DNA from: Chitinophaga pinensis
GTDB taxonomy: Bacteria; Bacteroidota; Bacteroidia; Chitinophagales; Chitinophagaceae
NCBI RefSeq assembly: GCF_007896845.1
Contig: NZ_VOHS01000014.1
Span: 62,001-126,000, forward strand
Reading direction: 5' to 3'
DNA: 64,000 nucleotides
Positions 44,663 through 53,638 of the stretch are shown in pieces. Position 1 is the stretch's first letter, and each line of letters begins with the position of its first letter. The position numbers were made by a program, and so were the translations under genes. The notes under the pieces were generated by a model. It was not told the origin of the DNA. It was given only the letters and a program-made list of their open reading frames with translations, and searched no databases.

Positions 44663-45600
44663 ACTGTCCATCCATAGGGAATGTATTCATTGTCGAAGGT
44701 ACCGTCTTCATATAGATTGACCATTGCATATCCATTGTCTGTACGATACCGTTTTCCTTTCCACCAGTTGCCACTGACAGCGCCATTGCTGATGTAGGTC
44801 ACGCCATTGTACTGTATCTGCTCATACAGGTGGATATGTCCGCTCATACAGAGCTTTACATTCGGATGCTCATCAAATAGGGCTACCAGTCTGGCGGAGT
44901 CTGTATGCATAGAGCCCAGTCCAAGTTCGTAACCTACATCTTCTTTGAACTTATTATCTACTACCACAGTAGCCGCTGATACGATTGGTACGTGCGAGAA
45001 GATTGCTACGGGCAATTTTGTATTTGCTTCGAGATCTTTTTTGAGCCAGTCAAACTGTTCGTCATCCAGTTTGCAGGTATACCATACGCCATCTTTCTTT
45101 GGCTGGATACTGTCCAGTACGATGAAGTGCCAGCCTGCTTTATCGAAGCTGCGGTAAGGTTTTTCCAGCTGCATCATTTCCAGCGCGTATTTCTTACCAT
45201 AGAGGAGATCGCTTGTTTGTCCGGCGCCCCAGCAATCATGGTTACCGATACAATATTCTATCGGCAGACTATTGTCACTTTTCATCAATCCATGCCAGAG
45301 ATTCCACTGTACTTCCACACGGTCTTTCGGTTGTTTGAGTGCATCCATGATACAATCGCCTGTATTCATGATGAAGGAAGGGGCATCTTTCTGCGCCTGT
45401 ATGTGGCGGAGGCATTTTGCCAGTCCTTCGGGAGCGTGCATTTCCGGTTCGAGGTGTACATCCGTCAGATGGGCGAAACGTAATACCCGTTTTTTCGCTT
45501 TGATGATAGCGGGTGTGTTGGCGGCAAGTGTGCGGGTACCGGGGATGGCGCCGATCAATGCGCCGAGGCCGAGGTTTTTCAGTAAGGAACGACGATCCAT
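44659..45600 (-). CDS. Tat-exported metallophosphoesterase
   Basis: This 313-aa calcineurin-like phosphoesterase has a twin-arginine signal (MDRRSLLKNLGLGALIGAIP). The dinuclear metal site is complete: DVHLE (HLTDVHLEPE), GDCIMD, GNHDCWG, FSHVPIVS and SGHIHLYE. It probably hydrolyses phosphodiesters or phosphomonoesters in the periplasm; the substrate is unknown. The last bases overlap the small convergent gene at 44662. It has no operon partners on its strand. Confidence 0.9.
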   Translation of the reverse strand: MDRRSLLKNLGLGALIGAIPGTRTLAANTPAIIKAKKRVLRFAHLTDVHLEPEMHAPEGLAKCLRHIQAQKDAPSFIMNTGDCIMDALKQPKDRVEVQWNLWHGLMKSDNSLPIEYCIGNHDCWGAGQTSDLLYGKKYALEMMQLEKPYRSFDKAGWHFIVLDSIQPKKDGVWYTCKLDDEQFDWLKKDLEANTKLPVAIFSHVPIVSAATVVVDNKFKEDVGYELGLGSMHTDSARLVALFDEHPNVKLCMSGHIHLYEQIQYNGVTYISNGAVSGNWWKGKRYRTDNGYAMVNLYEDGTFDNEYIPYGWTV

Positions 45601-45872
45601 ATGTTTAATTAGAAATTAAGAATGAAGAATTGAAGATGAATAGCCGGCTAAGGGTAATACTGGCTGACTGTTCAACGGTGCAAACTTATTGGCTGGTATG
45701 TTCAGATGACAGTGGGGGAGTGGTTATTAATGTAAAAATAATATTCAGGATGATGGATGGGAAGTCGGTCTCAGGTGAAGATATCAGGCTGAGAGCATAA
45801 AGGAAAAGGCGATTTATAGAATGGAATATATGTTGCCATTTCAGAAAATTTTAGTCAATTCTCTTTGGGGCA
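45601..45872. other. AT-rich gene-free stretch upstream of the phosphoesterase
   Basis: About 270 bp with no convincing frame. It should carry the minus-strand promoter of the phosphoesterase gene, but no clear TAnnTTTG box was found. No repeat stands out. Confidence 0.4.
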
Positions 45873-45906
45873 ATAAAAAAGCAGGACCCTTTAGGGAGTC
45901 CTGCTT
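45873..45906 (-). terminator. Terminator of the PAP2 phosphatase gene
   Basis: On the minus strand AAGCAGGAC and GTCCTGCTT form a 9-bp stem around a 10-nt loop, followed by TTTTTT. It lies 18 bp after the stop codon at 45925. Confidence 0.8.
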
Positions 45907-45924
45907 AAGAACATAAAAGACTAA

Positions 45925-46797
45925 TTACTTCATCATCAGCACAGCGGAAAGTCCTACGGATTTCCATTGTGTGTTGTAGTTCGGCATAAGGATCGCGCGG
46001 GTATTTGGTTCGCGGTCACGGTCCTTTGGCGTAAAGAGGCGTTGGATCCTTGGATAAGCCCAGTAAGCCGCTTTTGTACTCAGGATACCGAGGCCTGCAC
46101 CGGCAACAACATCACTTAACCAGTGACGGTTGTTATAGATGCGCAGTACGCCTGTAGTAGTAGCGACCGCATAACCGGCCACACCATACCATGGACTAAC
46201 ATCTTTGTATTCCTCCCACATGAACTGTGCTGTCATGAACGCAACAGAAGTGTGGCCGGAAGGGAAAGAGTTGTAAGTACTACCATCAGGGCGCAGGCGA
46301 CCTGTAGCATTTTTGATGAAAAAAGTAGAAGAAGTCACCAGAACGGACGACATTCCCAACAGTATGGTGCGATCTGCGAAATTATGTTTACCCTTGATAC
46401 CAGCCATATTCAATGCGTATACAGCTGCTGCAGGAACATATTTCAGATAATCATCGATGCTGGTGCGGAAGGTCGGATGATCTTCCATGATCTCGTTCTT
46501 GGTGCTGCGATCCAGTGAGCGTAAGCCACCGCTAGTCAATGACACGGCGCCATAAGTTATCATGGCGGTTGGGACGATGATGCCGGCAAGTCTGGACGTA
46601 TAATTGGGAATGCTGCGTTTATAGTTCAGGTTTGTGTTAAAAACCGGAACTGGCTCCATCACCTTTTCTGATGTTGTTGGCACATCATTTGCGTGATGGA
46701 TAGTCGTATCCGCATTCACATTTACAATTGCTGTGTCAGCAGTAGCATAGACACAGTACGTCGACAGTTGCAGGCTAAGCAGTAAGAACAATCTCAT
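45925..46797 (-). CDS. PAP2-family phosphatase
   Basis: This 290-aa membrane-associated lipid or polyprenyl phosphatase has an N-terminal signal (MRLFLLLSLQLSTYCVYA). The three PAP2 motifs are visible: KNATGRLRP, SFPSGHTSVAF and RIYNNRHWLSDVVAG, with the catalytic His of motif 3 next to Asp. Hydrophobic segments frame the motifs, so it is an integral membrane enzyme acting on the periplasmic side. Candidate substrates are undecaprenyl pyrophosphate or phosphatidic acid. It forms a single-gene unit. Confidence 0.9.
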   Translation of the reverse strand: MRLFLLLSLQLSTYCVYATADTAIVNVNADTTIHHANDVPTTSEKVMEPVPVFNTNLNYKRSIPNYTSRLAGIIVPTAMITYGAVSLTSGGLRSLDRSTKNEIMEDHPTFRTSIDDYLKYVPAAAVYALNMAGIKGKHNFADRTILLGMSSVLVTSSTFFIKNATGRLRPDGSTYNSFPSGHTSVAFMTAQFMWEEYKDVSPWYGVAGYAVATTTGVLRIYNNRHWLSDVVAGAGLGILSTKAAYWAYPRIQRLFTPKDRDREPNTRAILMPNYNTQWKSVGLSAVLMMK

Positions 46798-47099
46798 GTT
46801 TGATGCTGGTGAATTCTTTATGTTACCGTTAATACTATTTAAATTACTACAAATTTCACAAAAGATTCTGTAGAGAATCTGAAAATCCCCCTTCTTTAAC
46901 TATATTTTCACTAATTTTAACGCATAACTGGTATATTTGTGTTATATCAGTATCACCCTTTACAGGAAATGGTGTCTTCCTGCACAGAACCGTCTTCGCC
47001 CTGATCACATCTCCGGCAAGTCTGATGGCGCCTACAAATAAACATGGATCTTCCTGCGCATATCGGGAAGATGATAAATTTGTATTTATTTGTAGGCTA
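46798..47099. other. Divergent region between the PAP2 and ClC genes
   Basis: About 300 bp, AT-rich. GATTCTGTAGAGAATC near 46863 is a short imperfect hairpin. TTTGTATTTATTTG just before the ClC start (about 47077-47092) is promoter-like but off consensus. No gene was recognised; the minus-strand open frame crossing it shows no conserved features. Confidence 0.4.
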
Positions 47100-48386
47100 A
47101 TGAAATATATCAAACACTCTGTAGAACAACTGACAATTGCATACCAGCTGCTACGCTGGACAATCATCATCGTCCCTGTCTCTGTTGTTGTCGGTTCTCT
47201 TGTTGCTTTATTTTTATGGTTACTGGATCAGGTCACTCAGTTGCGCTGGCAGCATGGCTGGTTGCTTTGGTTATTGCCCATAGCGGGTATATTGATCCAC
47301 TTTTTATACAAGAAGCTGGGTGGTAAATCAGAAGCAGGTAATAATTTGATTATGGACGAGATCCATGAACCCGGCGGTGGTGTACCAGCCCGTATGGCGC
47401 CACTGGTTATTGCTACTACTATTATCACCCATTTATTTGGTGGATCGGCCGGAAGAGAAGGTACTGCTGTGCAGATAGGAGGCAGCATGGCGCATATGCT
47501 GGCCCGCTGGTTCCGCTTGTCCGCTGCAGATGTAAAGATCATCCTGATGACGGGGATTGCTGCCGGCTTCGGGGCTGTATTCGGAACGCCGCTCACAGGA
47601 GCCGTGTTTGCCCTTGAAGTACTCGCCATCGGTCTGATACGCTATGACGCCCTGATCCCCTGCCTGATCTCCGCCGTATTTGCAGATATCGTATGCTCCG
47701 CATGGGGTATTCATCATACACATTATCAGATACTTTTTGAAAGTAATCATATCTCTTTCCACTTCGTTCACTTCGATTTTATCCTACTTATCAAAGTAGT
47801 TGTCTGCGGTGTTGCGTTCGGTCTGGCCAGCTTTCTGTTTGCCACCTGCATGCGTAATATCAAAAGTTATTCAAAAGCATGGATAAAAACTGCATGGCTG
47901 ATTCCCGCTATCGGCGGACTTATCGTCATCGGTAGCTGCTATCTGCTGGGTACGCGGGATTATATCGGGCTGGGAGTTACCACCCCCGACCCTGATGGTG
48001 TCAGTATCGTCAATGCCTTTACCACAAAAGAGATCTCTTCGTGGGGATGGCTGTGGAAATTACTCCTGACCGCTATCACACTCGGCATGGGTTTCAAAGG
48101 TGGTGAAGTCACCCCACTTTTCTTTATCGGTGCTACCTTAGGTCATACACTCGCGGTTTTAATGGGCGCACCGGTGGATTTGTTTGCAGGTCTCGGATTT
48201 ATTGCCGTATTTGCAGGCGCCACCAATACTCCCATTGCGTGTACGTTGATGGGGGTCGAACTTTTTGGCACAACTCATGTGCTATATTTTGCTGTAGCGT
48301 GCTTCACCGCGTATTATTTCAGCGGGCATGCGGGTATTTACAGTGCGCAACGTATAGCCGTACCAAAGAACCATCATATTGATTAA
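47100..48386 (+). CDS. ClC-family chloride channel or transporter
   Basis: This 428-aa ClC protein, without C-terminal CBS domains, moves chloride or fluoride-like anions, possibly coupled to protons. Selectivity segments are visible: [15 protein letters not shown], where the gating Glu of GREGP is kept, and [15 protein letters not shown]. The start at 47100 ([16 protein letters not shown]) is chosen because the 25 codons upstream are non-conserved and a membrane helix starts right after it. About ten to twelve helices are expected. The anion specificity cannot be settled from sequence. Confidence 0.9.
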   Translation: MKYIKHSVEQLTIAYQLLRWTIIIVPVSVVVGSLVALFLWLLDQVTQLRWQHGWLLWLLPIAGILIHFLYKKLGGKSEAGNNLIMDEIHEPGGGVPARMAPLVIATTIITHLFGGSAGREGTAVQIGGSMAHMLARWFRLSAADVKIILMTGIAAGFGAVFGTPLTGAVFALEVLAIGLIRYDALIPCLISAVFADIVCSAWGIHHTHYQILFESNHISFHFVHFDFILLIKVVVCGVAFGLASFLFATCMRNIKSYSKAWIKTAWLIPAIGGLIVIGSCYLLGTRDYIGLGVTTPDPDGVSIVNAFTTKEISSWGWLWKLLLTAITLGMGFKGGEVTPLFFIGATLGHTLAVLMGAPVDLFAGLGFIAVFAGATNTPIACTLMGVELFGTTHVLYFAVACFTAYYFSGHAGIYSAQRIAVPKNHHID

Positions 48387-48408
48387 CCACACAACTGAAT
48401 TTTAGCTT

Positions 48409-49359
48409 ATGAAGGCTGTAGCCGTTCAGCAATTTAAGGGTGTTCCTGAAGTAATGGAACTGCCACGCCCTGAGGTAAAGCCGGGCACGATCCTCGTACG
48501 TGTAGCCGCTGCTGGTATGAATCCATTTGACTGGAAATTAATAGATGGCATCCTCGATGGGAAAATGCCGCATAAATTCCCGCTTGTGCTGGGAGTTGAT
48601 GGTGCCGGTACCGTCGAAGCAGTGGGCGAGGGTGTGACGCTTTTCAAACCCGGTGATCAGATCTATGGTCAGTTTATCCATTCTCCTGTAGGAGAAGGGT
48701 CTTACGCGGAATACGTCGCTGTGCCGGAGAAAGCAGCCATCTCTCATGCGCCGAATTCCATTTCTCTCGTGGAAGCTGCTGCCATGCCTACCGCAGGGAT
48801 GACGGCACAGCAGATCATCGAGCGTTCCGGGCTGAAACATGAGCAGATATTATTGCTTGTCGGAGCGACTGGCGGCGTGGGATCTTTCGTCGTGCAACTG
48901 GCAGCGATGCAGGGGATCTATGTGATTGCTACTGTTAGCAGTGATGAGGATGAGGTGCGGATGAAAAAGCTGGGGGCGAAAGAGACGATTAATTATAAAA
49001 AACTGTCGATAGAGAAGGAAATTCGTAATCGCTATCCTTCGGGAGTGGATGGGTTGATAGATCTGGTTAGTCCGGCGGAAGTGTTTAAGGCGTTGACGGA
49101 GTTGGTGGTGGTAAAAGGAGTGGCGTTGACGACGGCTTTTGTGGCGACGCCGGAGGTGTTGAAGGCGAGAGGGCTGAGTGGTGGGAATTTTGAGACGCAG
49201 GGGACGCCGGCGTCGTTGGATGCGTTGACGGATGCGGTGGATAATGGTGCGTTGGTGGTGCCGGTTGGGGAGGTGATCGGGATGAAGGATGTGCCGGGGG
49301 CGATATCGGAGAGTAGGGGGCTGAAGGGGAAAGGCAAGACGGTTATTAAGATTGAGTAG
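48409..49359 (+). CDS. Zinc-type-fold NADP-dependent alcohol dehydrogenase/quinone oxidoreductase
   Basis: This 316-aa medium-chain dehydrogenase/reductase of the quinone-oxidoreductase branch has a GroES-like N-terminal half (GVDGAGTVEAVGEGV, PGDQIYG) and a Rossmann half (LVGATGGVGSFVVQLAA). No structural-zinc cysteine cluster is seen, so it should be zinc-free and NADPH-linked. The last 92 codons are extremely G-biased at the third position (66 G, 2 C), against 24 G and 19 C in the first 92. The structured element at 49424-49585 follows 65 bp later. The start lies 22 bp after the ClC stop. Confidence 0.9.
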   Translation: MKAVAVQQFKGVPEVMELPRPEVKPGTILVRVAAAGMNPFDWKLIDGILDGKMPHKFPLVLGVDGAGTVEAVGEGVTLFKPGDQIYGQFIHSPVGEGSYAEYVAVPEKAAISHAPNSISLVEAAAMPTAGMTAQQIIERSGLKHEQILLLVGATGGVGSFVVQLAAMQGIYVIATVSSDEDEVRMKKLGAKETINYKKLSIEKEIRNRYPSGVDGLIDLVSPAEVFKALTELVVVKGVALTTAFVATPEVLKARGLSGGNFETQGTPASLDALTDAVDNGALVVPVGEVIGMKDVPGAISESRGLKGKGKTVIKIE

Positions 49360-49423
49360 TGGCGGCGGCTGTTGTTGATTAGTTGCTTCTGGGGCTGCGG
49401 CGGGAATTGTGTGGGTCTTACTG

Positions 49424-49585
49424 CGTTCAAAGCAGAGGGGACCACAGGCTGTAGTTCTTTGAAGTTCCTTTCTATGGGGCTTTGGTTGGGAGGTTTGGGC
49501 AGTTGGGGGTGGATTAAACCCCTGGTTGCATGGGCTCAGCGTACTTCAAATAACTAAGGCCAGTGGTCTCCCTCTGCATTGAACG
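49424..49585 (+). repeat. Structured intergenic element, copy B
   Basis: A 162-nt unit with arms CGTTCAAAGCAGAGGG-GACCAC (49424-49445) and GTGGTC-T-CCCTCTGCATTGAACG (49563-49585), again leaving one unpaired T. Inside are AGGCTGT on the left, AAGGCCA on the right, an inner stem AGTTCTTTGAAGT/ACTTCAAATAACT and a G-rich apex (ATGGGGCTTTGG and on). Layout and conserved blocks match copy A at 20918-21066, while the stem sequences differ in compensating ways. Confidence 0.65.
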
Positions 49586-49681
49586 CGGTTGGCGACTGAA
49601 TGGCTGATTAATGTTCTGAAGTCGTAATTGAGTGGTTGTATTGCTTGTATCTTTGTTTATTTACGGATAGGATAAATTTTT
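49586..49681. other. Spacer after structured element B
   Basis: About 95 bp, AT-rich. A TATCTTTG at 49648-49655 resembles a -7 box but points to no gene. Nothing else was recognised. Confidence 0.3.
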
Positions 49682-49734
49682 TAAGGCCAGCAGATTTCTC
49701 TTTTGCTAAATGTTAAGAGAAGTCTGCTGGCCTT
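49682..49734. terminator. Large hairpin, probable bidirectional terminator
   Basis: AAGGCCAGCAGA..TCTCTT on the left pairs with AAGAGA..TCTGCTGGCC on the right with small mismatches, followed on the plus strand by TTTATTATTTTTT. It separates the plus-strand unit ending at 49359 from the minus-strand aldo/keto reductase. Confidence 0.75.
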
Positions 49735-49742
49735 TATTATTT

Positions 49743-49882
49743 TTTCAGACGATGTCATAGCGTTTGCGCTTCCTTCGTTATGCTCATCATATGGTATCAT
49801 ATACCTATCATCTGTGTGATATCCTACCATCCTATATAATTCCTTTCAGATGATGTCATAGCGTTTGCGCTGCCTTTGTTAT
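49743..49882. repeat. 39-nt direct repeat, 101 bp apart, reaching into the aldo/keto reductase 3' end
   Basis: TTTCAGA-GATGTCATAGCG and its continuation to GTTAT occur at 49743-49781 and 49844-49882, with three or four mismatches. The second copy covers the reductase stop codon (49879-49881). It looks like a small segmental duplication of the gene end. Confidence 0.7.
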
Positions 49883-50823
49883 TCATAGTCGCTTGCGATA
49901 TTCAGCTTTTCTATGGCACCTGCATCCAATCCTAAATTTGTGGCCTTTAAAAGGTCTTCTAATTGTTGGGTGCTGGTGGCGCTCACGATGGGAGCGGTGA
50001 TGCCGGGACGTTGTACAAGCCACGCGATGGCAACACTGGTAGGTGTTGTTTTGTAGTCGGCAGATACTTCGTCGAGGGTTTCGAGGATGCTTTGTCCGCG
50101 TTCGTCGAGATAGCCTACTGCTTTATCGCCACGGGTGCTTTTGGAGGCGTCTTCCTTTTTTCTGTATTTACCACTCAGGAAGCCGCTGGCGAGAGAATAG
50201 TAACTGATGACGCCAAGATGGTAGCCTTGTGTGATCGGTTGGTATTCGCGCTCAAATTTCTGACGGTCGTAAAGGTTATATTCAGGTTGTAAGGATTCGT
50301 ATCGGGGGAATCCGTTGGTTTCACTGGATTCAAGTGATTGCAGCAGTCTTTCCGGACTGAAGTTGGAAGCACCAATCACGCGTACTTTACCCGCTTTTAC
50401 CAGTTTGTCATAAGTGGCGAGTGTTTCATCTATCGGTGTTTTAAGATCATCATAATGCGACTGATACAGATCAATATAATCTGTTTGTAGTCTGCGTAAT
50501 GATTCTTCTACCGTCTTCTCTATGTAAGCAGGAGAGAGGTCTTTTACTTTCCCTCCACCTACTTTGGTAGCGATGATCACCTGATCACGTTTACCACTTT
50601 TCTTTAACCATTTACCAATAATCGTTTCTGATTCACCGCCGCTGTTACCGGGCGCCCAATGAGAATAGGAGTCCGCCGTATCAATCAGGTTAAAGCCCGC
50701 TGCCACAAATGCGTCGAGAAGAGAGAAAGAAGTAGCTTCATCTGCTGTCCAGCCGAAAACATTTCCGCCAAAAGCCAAAGGTGCCACCTGTAATGCCGAT
50801 TTTCCCAATTGTCTTTTTTCCAT
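49879..50823 (-). CDS. Aldo/keto reductase
   Basis: This 314-aa NADPH-dependent carbonyl reductase has a TIM barrel. The catalytic tetrad is complete: Asp48 and Tyr53 (LIDTADSY), Lys87 (IATKVGG) and His123 (YQSHYDD). LGVISYYSLASGFLSGKYR and the NADP-binding C-terminal part are typical of the YajO/Tas-type group. The start at 50823 fits family N-termini. Its 3' end sits inside a 39-nt direct repeat. Substrates are unknown. Confidence 0.92.
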   Translation of the reverse strand: MEKRQLGKSALQVAPLAFGGNVFGWTADEATSFSLLDAFVAAGFNLIDTADSYSHWAPGNSGGESETIIGKWLKKSGKRDQVIIATKVGGGKVKDLSPAYIEKTVEESLRRLQTDYIDLYQSHYDDLKTPIDETLATYDKLVKAGKVRVIGASNFSPERLLQSLESSETNGFPRYESLQPEYNLYDRQKFEREYQPITQGYHLGVISYYSLASGFLSGKYRKKEDASKSTRGDKAVGYLDERGQSILETLDEVSADYKTTPTSVAIAWLVQRPGITAPIVSATSTQQLEDLLKATNLGLDAGAIEKLNIASDYE

Positions 50824-51403
50824 TATCGTCGTTGATTTGGTTTTTATGATGAGTAAAATTAGTTACTGTTTGTACGTGTCAGGGTGATTGTTCACCGTAC
50901 TGTTGCTGTTGTTTTATTGTGCGTTTTTTTATACGCGGATAAGGATCTTTATTCATTTCTGCGTGTATGGTTATATTTATTTTTATCTGTGCATGATCAA
51001 TTTTCCTGACACAACTCCAATGATATTGATCGTTGCAGATTTTTTATTTATACCATACATATTTTTTTGCAGAACTGCTGATGCCTTTTGTTGCTATCAT
51101 GCTGATCCTTTATTGATAGTGCGTTTCAGCCTGCTTGTTTTTATTGTTTCGGTGAATGGACAACTTGATTTTTCTCCATTCATACTTCAATGTACGAGTT
51201 TGTTTCAAAACGAATACCATAAATTTCCGTATATTGGCAGCTATTGTCGTCTATTTGTCGTCGAACACCTGCAGTCATCGTTACCTGTTTATCAGACTGC
51301 TTTCTTTCCGTATCTATTTTCAGGTGCGTTTTTTGTAAAGTGCTTTCCGTATATCGGGACTGGCATTGATATCAGCATAGATTTTTTGATTTAAAACTGT
51401 ATT
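50824..51403. other. 580-bp AT-rich divergent regulatory region (aldo/keto reductase / trehalose gene)
   Basis: Very AT-rich with long pyrimidine runs. An open plus-strand frame of 168 codons begins at a TTG and encodes mostly Phe, Tyr, Ile and Leu without domain signals; it is read as chance. The stretch must hold promoters for both flanking genes, but no clear TAnnTTTG with correct spacing was found. No repeat stands out. Confidence 0.5.
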
Positions 51404-53242
51404 ATGAGTAAAACCATTATTGTATCTAACAGGCTACCGGTAAAGATCACTGAAAAGGATGGAGACTACGTGTTGAATCCCAGTGAAGGTGGTCTGGCTA
51501 CAGGCTTGGGTTCCATTTACAGGCAAGGCTACAATATCTGGATAGGATGGCCGGGCATAGATGTGAGTGAGGCTGCACAACCAAAAATTACTGAACAATT
51601 AAGTGACATGAATCTGATGCCTGTGTACCTGACACAGGAGGAGATCAACAACTATTATGAGGGATTTTCAAACGAGATACTGTGGCCTGTTTTCCACTAT
51701 ATGTCCGTTTATGCCCGCTATGAACAGGTATATTGGGATTTTTACTATCAGGTAAATAGTAAATTCAGAGACGCTATCCTGAGAGTCGCCGAACCGGGGG
51801 ATGTTATCTGGATCCACGATTATCAATTACTATTATTACCGGGCATGATCCGCGCGGAAGTGCCTGATGTGGCAATTGGCTATTTCCAGCATATTCCTTT
51901 CCCTTCATTCGAACTTTTCCGCCTCATACCATGGCGTGTGGAATTGCTGGAAGGTATGCTGGGTGCAGATCTCTTAGGTTTCCATACCTTCGATGACAGC
52001 CATCATTTCCTGAACGCTGTTACCCGCCTGCTGCCAGTGAATGCATCGGCTAACGTCGTAACAGTGAATGATCGCGCAGTGATCGCTGAAACCTTTCCGA
52101 TGGGTATCGACAACGAGAAGTTTGAACAACTTTCTTTTGATCCCGAGGTATTACGACAACTCGAAAGTCTGAAAGAAACATTCCATGATACACACATGGT
52201 CTTGTCAATCGACCGCCTCGATTATAGCAAAGGGATTATTCAGCGTTTACAGGCATTTGAACTCTTCCTGCAACTCTATCCGGAATACACAGAGAAAGTG
52301 GTACTGTATATGATCGTTGTTCCTTCAAGGGATACCGTTCCGCAATACAAAGAATTAAAAGAAGCTATCGATATGCTGGCCGGCGGTATTAACGCGCGGT
52401 TCCGCACTATGAACTGGCATCCGGTGAATTATTTCTATCGCTCATTTCCGGTGGAAGTGTTGTCTGCCTTGTATAACTTCGCTGATGTCGGACTCGTAAC
52501 GCCCATGCGTGACGGTATGAACCTTGTCAGCAAAGAATACGTAGCCAGCCGGAAAGATAACGACGGCGTACTGATTCTGAGTGAGATGGCCGGTGCATCT
52601 AAAGAACTGATTGACGCACTGATCGTAAACCCCAATAATATCGGTGCTATCGCAAGAGCTTTACACGAGGCGATTAATATGCCGCAGAAAGAACAGGAAC
52701 GTCGTATGAAATCAATGCGGCAGGTCGTGCAGAAATTCAATATTTCTCACTGGGTAAAACTGTTCATGACACGTCTGCAGGAAGTAAAACAACTGCAGCA
52801 ATCAATGCTGGCCCGTCGTATGAGTATGGACATGCAATCACAGGTACGCAATCATTATAAGAAAGCACCTGAACGTGTCATCTTCCTCGACTATGATGGT
52901 ACACTCGTCGGCTTTCAGGCAAATATAGACCTCGCATCTCCCGATCAGGAACTCTATCAGCTGCTCAAAACACTCACGCATGATAAAGCAAATCATGTTG
53001 TGATGATCAGCGGCCGTAAACACGAAACACTCGAAGAATGGCTTGGACAATTGCCATTAGACCTGATCGCAGAACATGGTGCATGGCATAAGAAATATGG
53101 TGAAGACTGGCAGAAAATCCCCGGACTAAATGCTAACTGGAAACAAGATATCATGCCTATTCTCGATACCTATATGGACCGTACTCCGGGTTCGTTCATC
53201 GAAGAAAAAGTTATTCCCTCGTATGGCACTACCGTAAGGTAG
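51404..53242 (+). CDS. otsA: Trehalose-6-phosphate synthase/phosphatase fusion, truncated by a frameshift
   Basis: The intact frame encodes 612 aa: an N-terminal GT20 trehalose-6-phosphate synthase domain (1-470; VSNRLPVKI, WIHDYQLLLLPGMIR, ADLLGFHTFDDSHHF, SIDRLDYSKGI, TPMRDGMNLVSKEY), then the start of a HAD trehalose-6-phosphate phosphatase (VIFLDYDGTLVGF, MISGRKHE, IAEHGAW). The frame leaves the conserved path at an A5 run (53205-53209); a -1 shift there restores SYSLVWHYRK and the rest of the domain in the neighbouring frame. As read, the product lacks the phosphatase motif GDDHTDED. The GH15 enzyme at 53728 is probably a functional neighbour. Confidence 0.9.
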   Translation: MSKTIIVSNRLPVKITEKDGDYVLNPSEGGLATGLGSIYRQGYNIWIGWPGIDVSEAAQPKITEQLSDMNLMPVYLTQEEINNYYEGFSNEILWPVFHYMSVYARYEQVYWDFYYQVNSKFRDAILRVAEPGDVIWIHDYQLLLLPGMIRAEVPDVAIGYFQHIPFPSFELFRLIPWRVELLEGMLGADLLGFHTFDDSHHFLNAVTRLLPVNASANVVTVNDRAVIAETFPMGIDNEKFEQLSFDPEVLRQLESLKETFHDTHMVLSIDRLDYSKGIIQRLQAFELFLQLYPEYTEKVVLYMIVVPSRDTVPQYKELKEAIDMLAGGINARFRTMNWHPVNYFYRSFPVEVLSALYNFADVGLVTPMRDGMNLVSKEYVASRKDNDGVLILSEMAGASKELIDALIVNPNNIGAIARALHEAINMPQKEQERRMKSMRQVVQKFNISHWVKLFMTRLQEVKQLQQSMLARRMSMDMQSQVRNHYKKAPERVIFLDYDGTLVGFQANIDLASPDQELYQLLKTLTHDKANHVVMISGRKHETLEEWLGQLPLDLIAEHGAWHKKYGEDWQKIPGLNANWKQDIMPILDTYMDRTPGSFIEEKVIPSYGTTVR

Positions 53243-53277
53243 AAACAGGTCTGGGTGAATTACGTGCGAATGAACTG

Positions 53278-53577
53278 ATGAACACTCTCCGCTATTTTAC
53301 CAATGATATCGGATTACAGATATTGCCGGGTGATAAAGTGATCGAAATAAAAAATGTGGAGATCAATAAAGGGAAAGCTACGCTGGCCTGGTTGCAGGAC
53401 AGAAAGTTTGAATTTACGCTTGCAATCGGGGATGATCATACTGATGAAGATATATTCAAAGCCCTATCCGGTGATGCTGTGACAATCAAGGTGGGAAGCC
53501 AGGTGTCAGCAGCAAGATATTATCTGAGAAACCATCATGAGGTAAGAGCATTTTTGAGAACCCTCGTAGCAGGATAA
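53278..53577 (+). pseudogene. otsB: Detached C-terminal part of the trehalose-phosphate phosphatase domain
   Basis: This frame is the downstream part of the same gene after the -1 shift. The conserved path can be read from 53209 (SYSLVWHYRKVETGLGELRA); the ATG at 53278 is only an internal codon. It contains TLAWLQDRKF and the HAD motif IV GDDHTDEDIFKAL, which the upstream frame lacks. With one extra base in the A-run the whole reads as a single protein of about 724 aa, normal for the fusion. The cause may be a real mutation, a sequencing error in a homopolymer or, less likely, programmed frameshifting. Confidence 0.85.
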
Positions 53578-53605
53578 ACCATTCCGCTGATTACTAATGC
53601 AACAT

Positions 53606-53638
53606 AAAAAAGGGCTCCGCCGCAGGCGGGCCCTTTTT
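53606..53638. terminator. Bidirectional terminator between the trehalose gene and the GH15 gene
   Basis: AAAAAGGGC-T-CCGCC and GGCGG-GCCCTTTTT form a stem with a GCA loop and one bulge. The A-run and T-run on opposite sides suit both strands. Confidence 0.85.

Noticed and set aside
46856..47170. 104-codon minus-strand frame overlapping the ClC start
   Set aside because: It overlaps a well-supported ClC N-terminus and has no conserved features.
50888..51394. 168-codon plus-strand frame before the trehalose gene
   Set aside because: It begins at a TTG, consists mostly of Phe, Tyr, Ile and Leu, and shows no domain. This is expected from AT-rich pyrimidine-biased DNA.
53201..53215. Programmed -1 frameshifting in the trehalose gene as the default explanation
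   Set aside because: The run has only five A before G, without a visible Shine-Dalgarno-like stimulator. A simple base loss or sequencing error is more likely.
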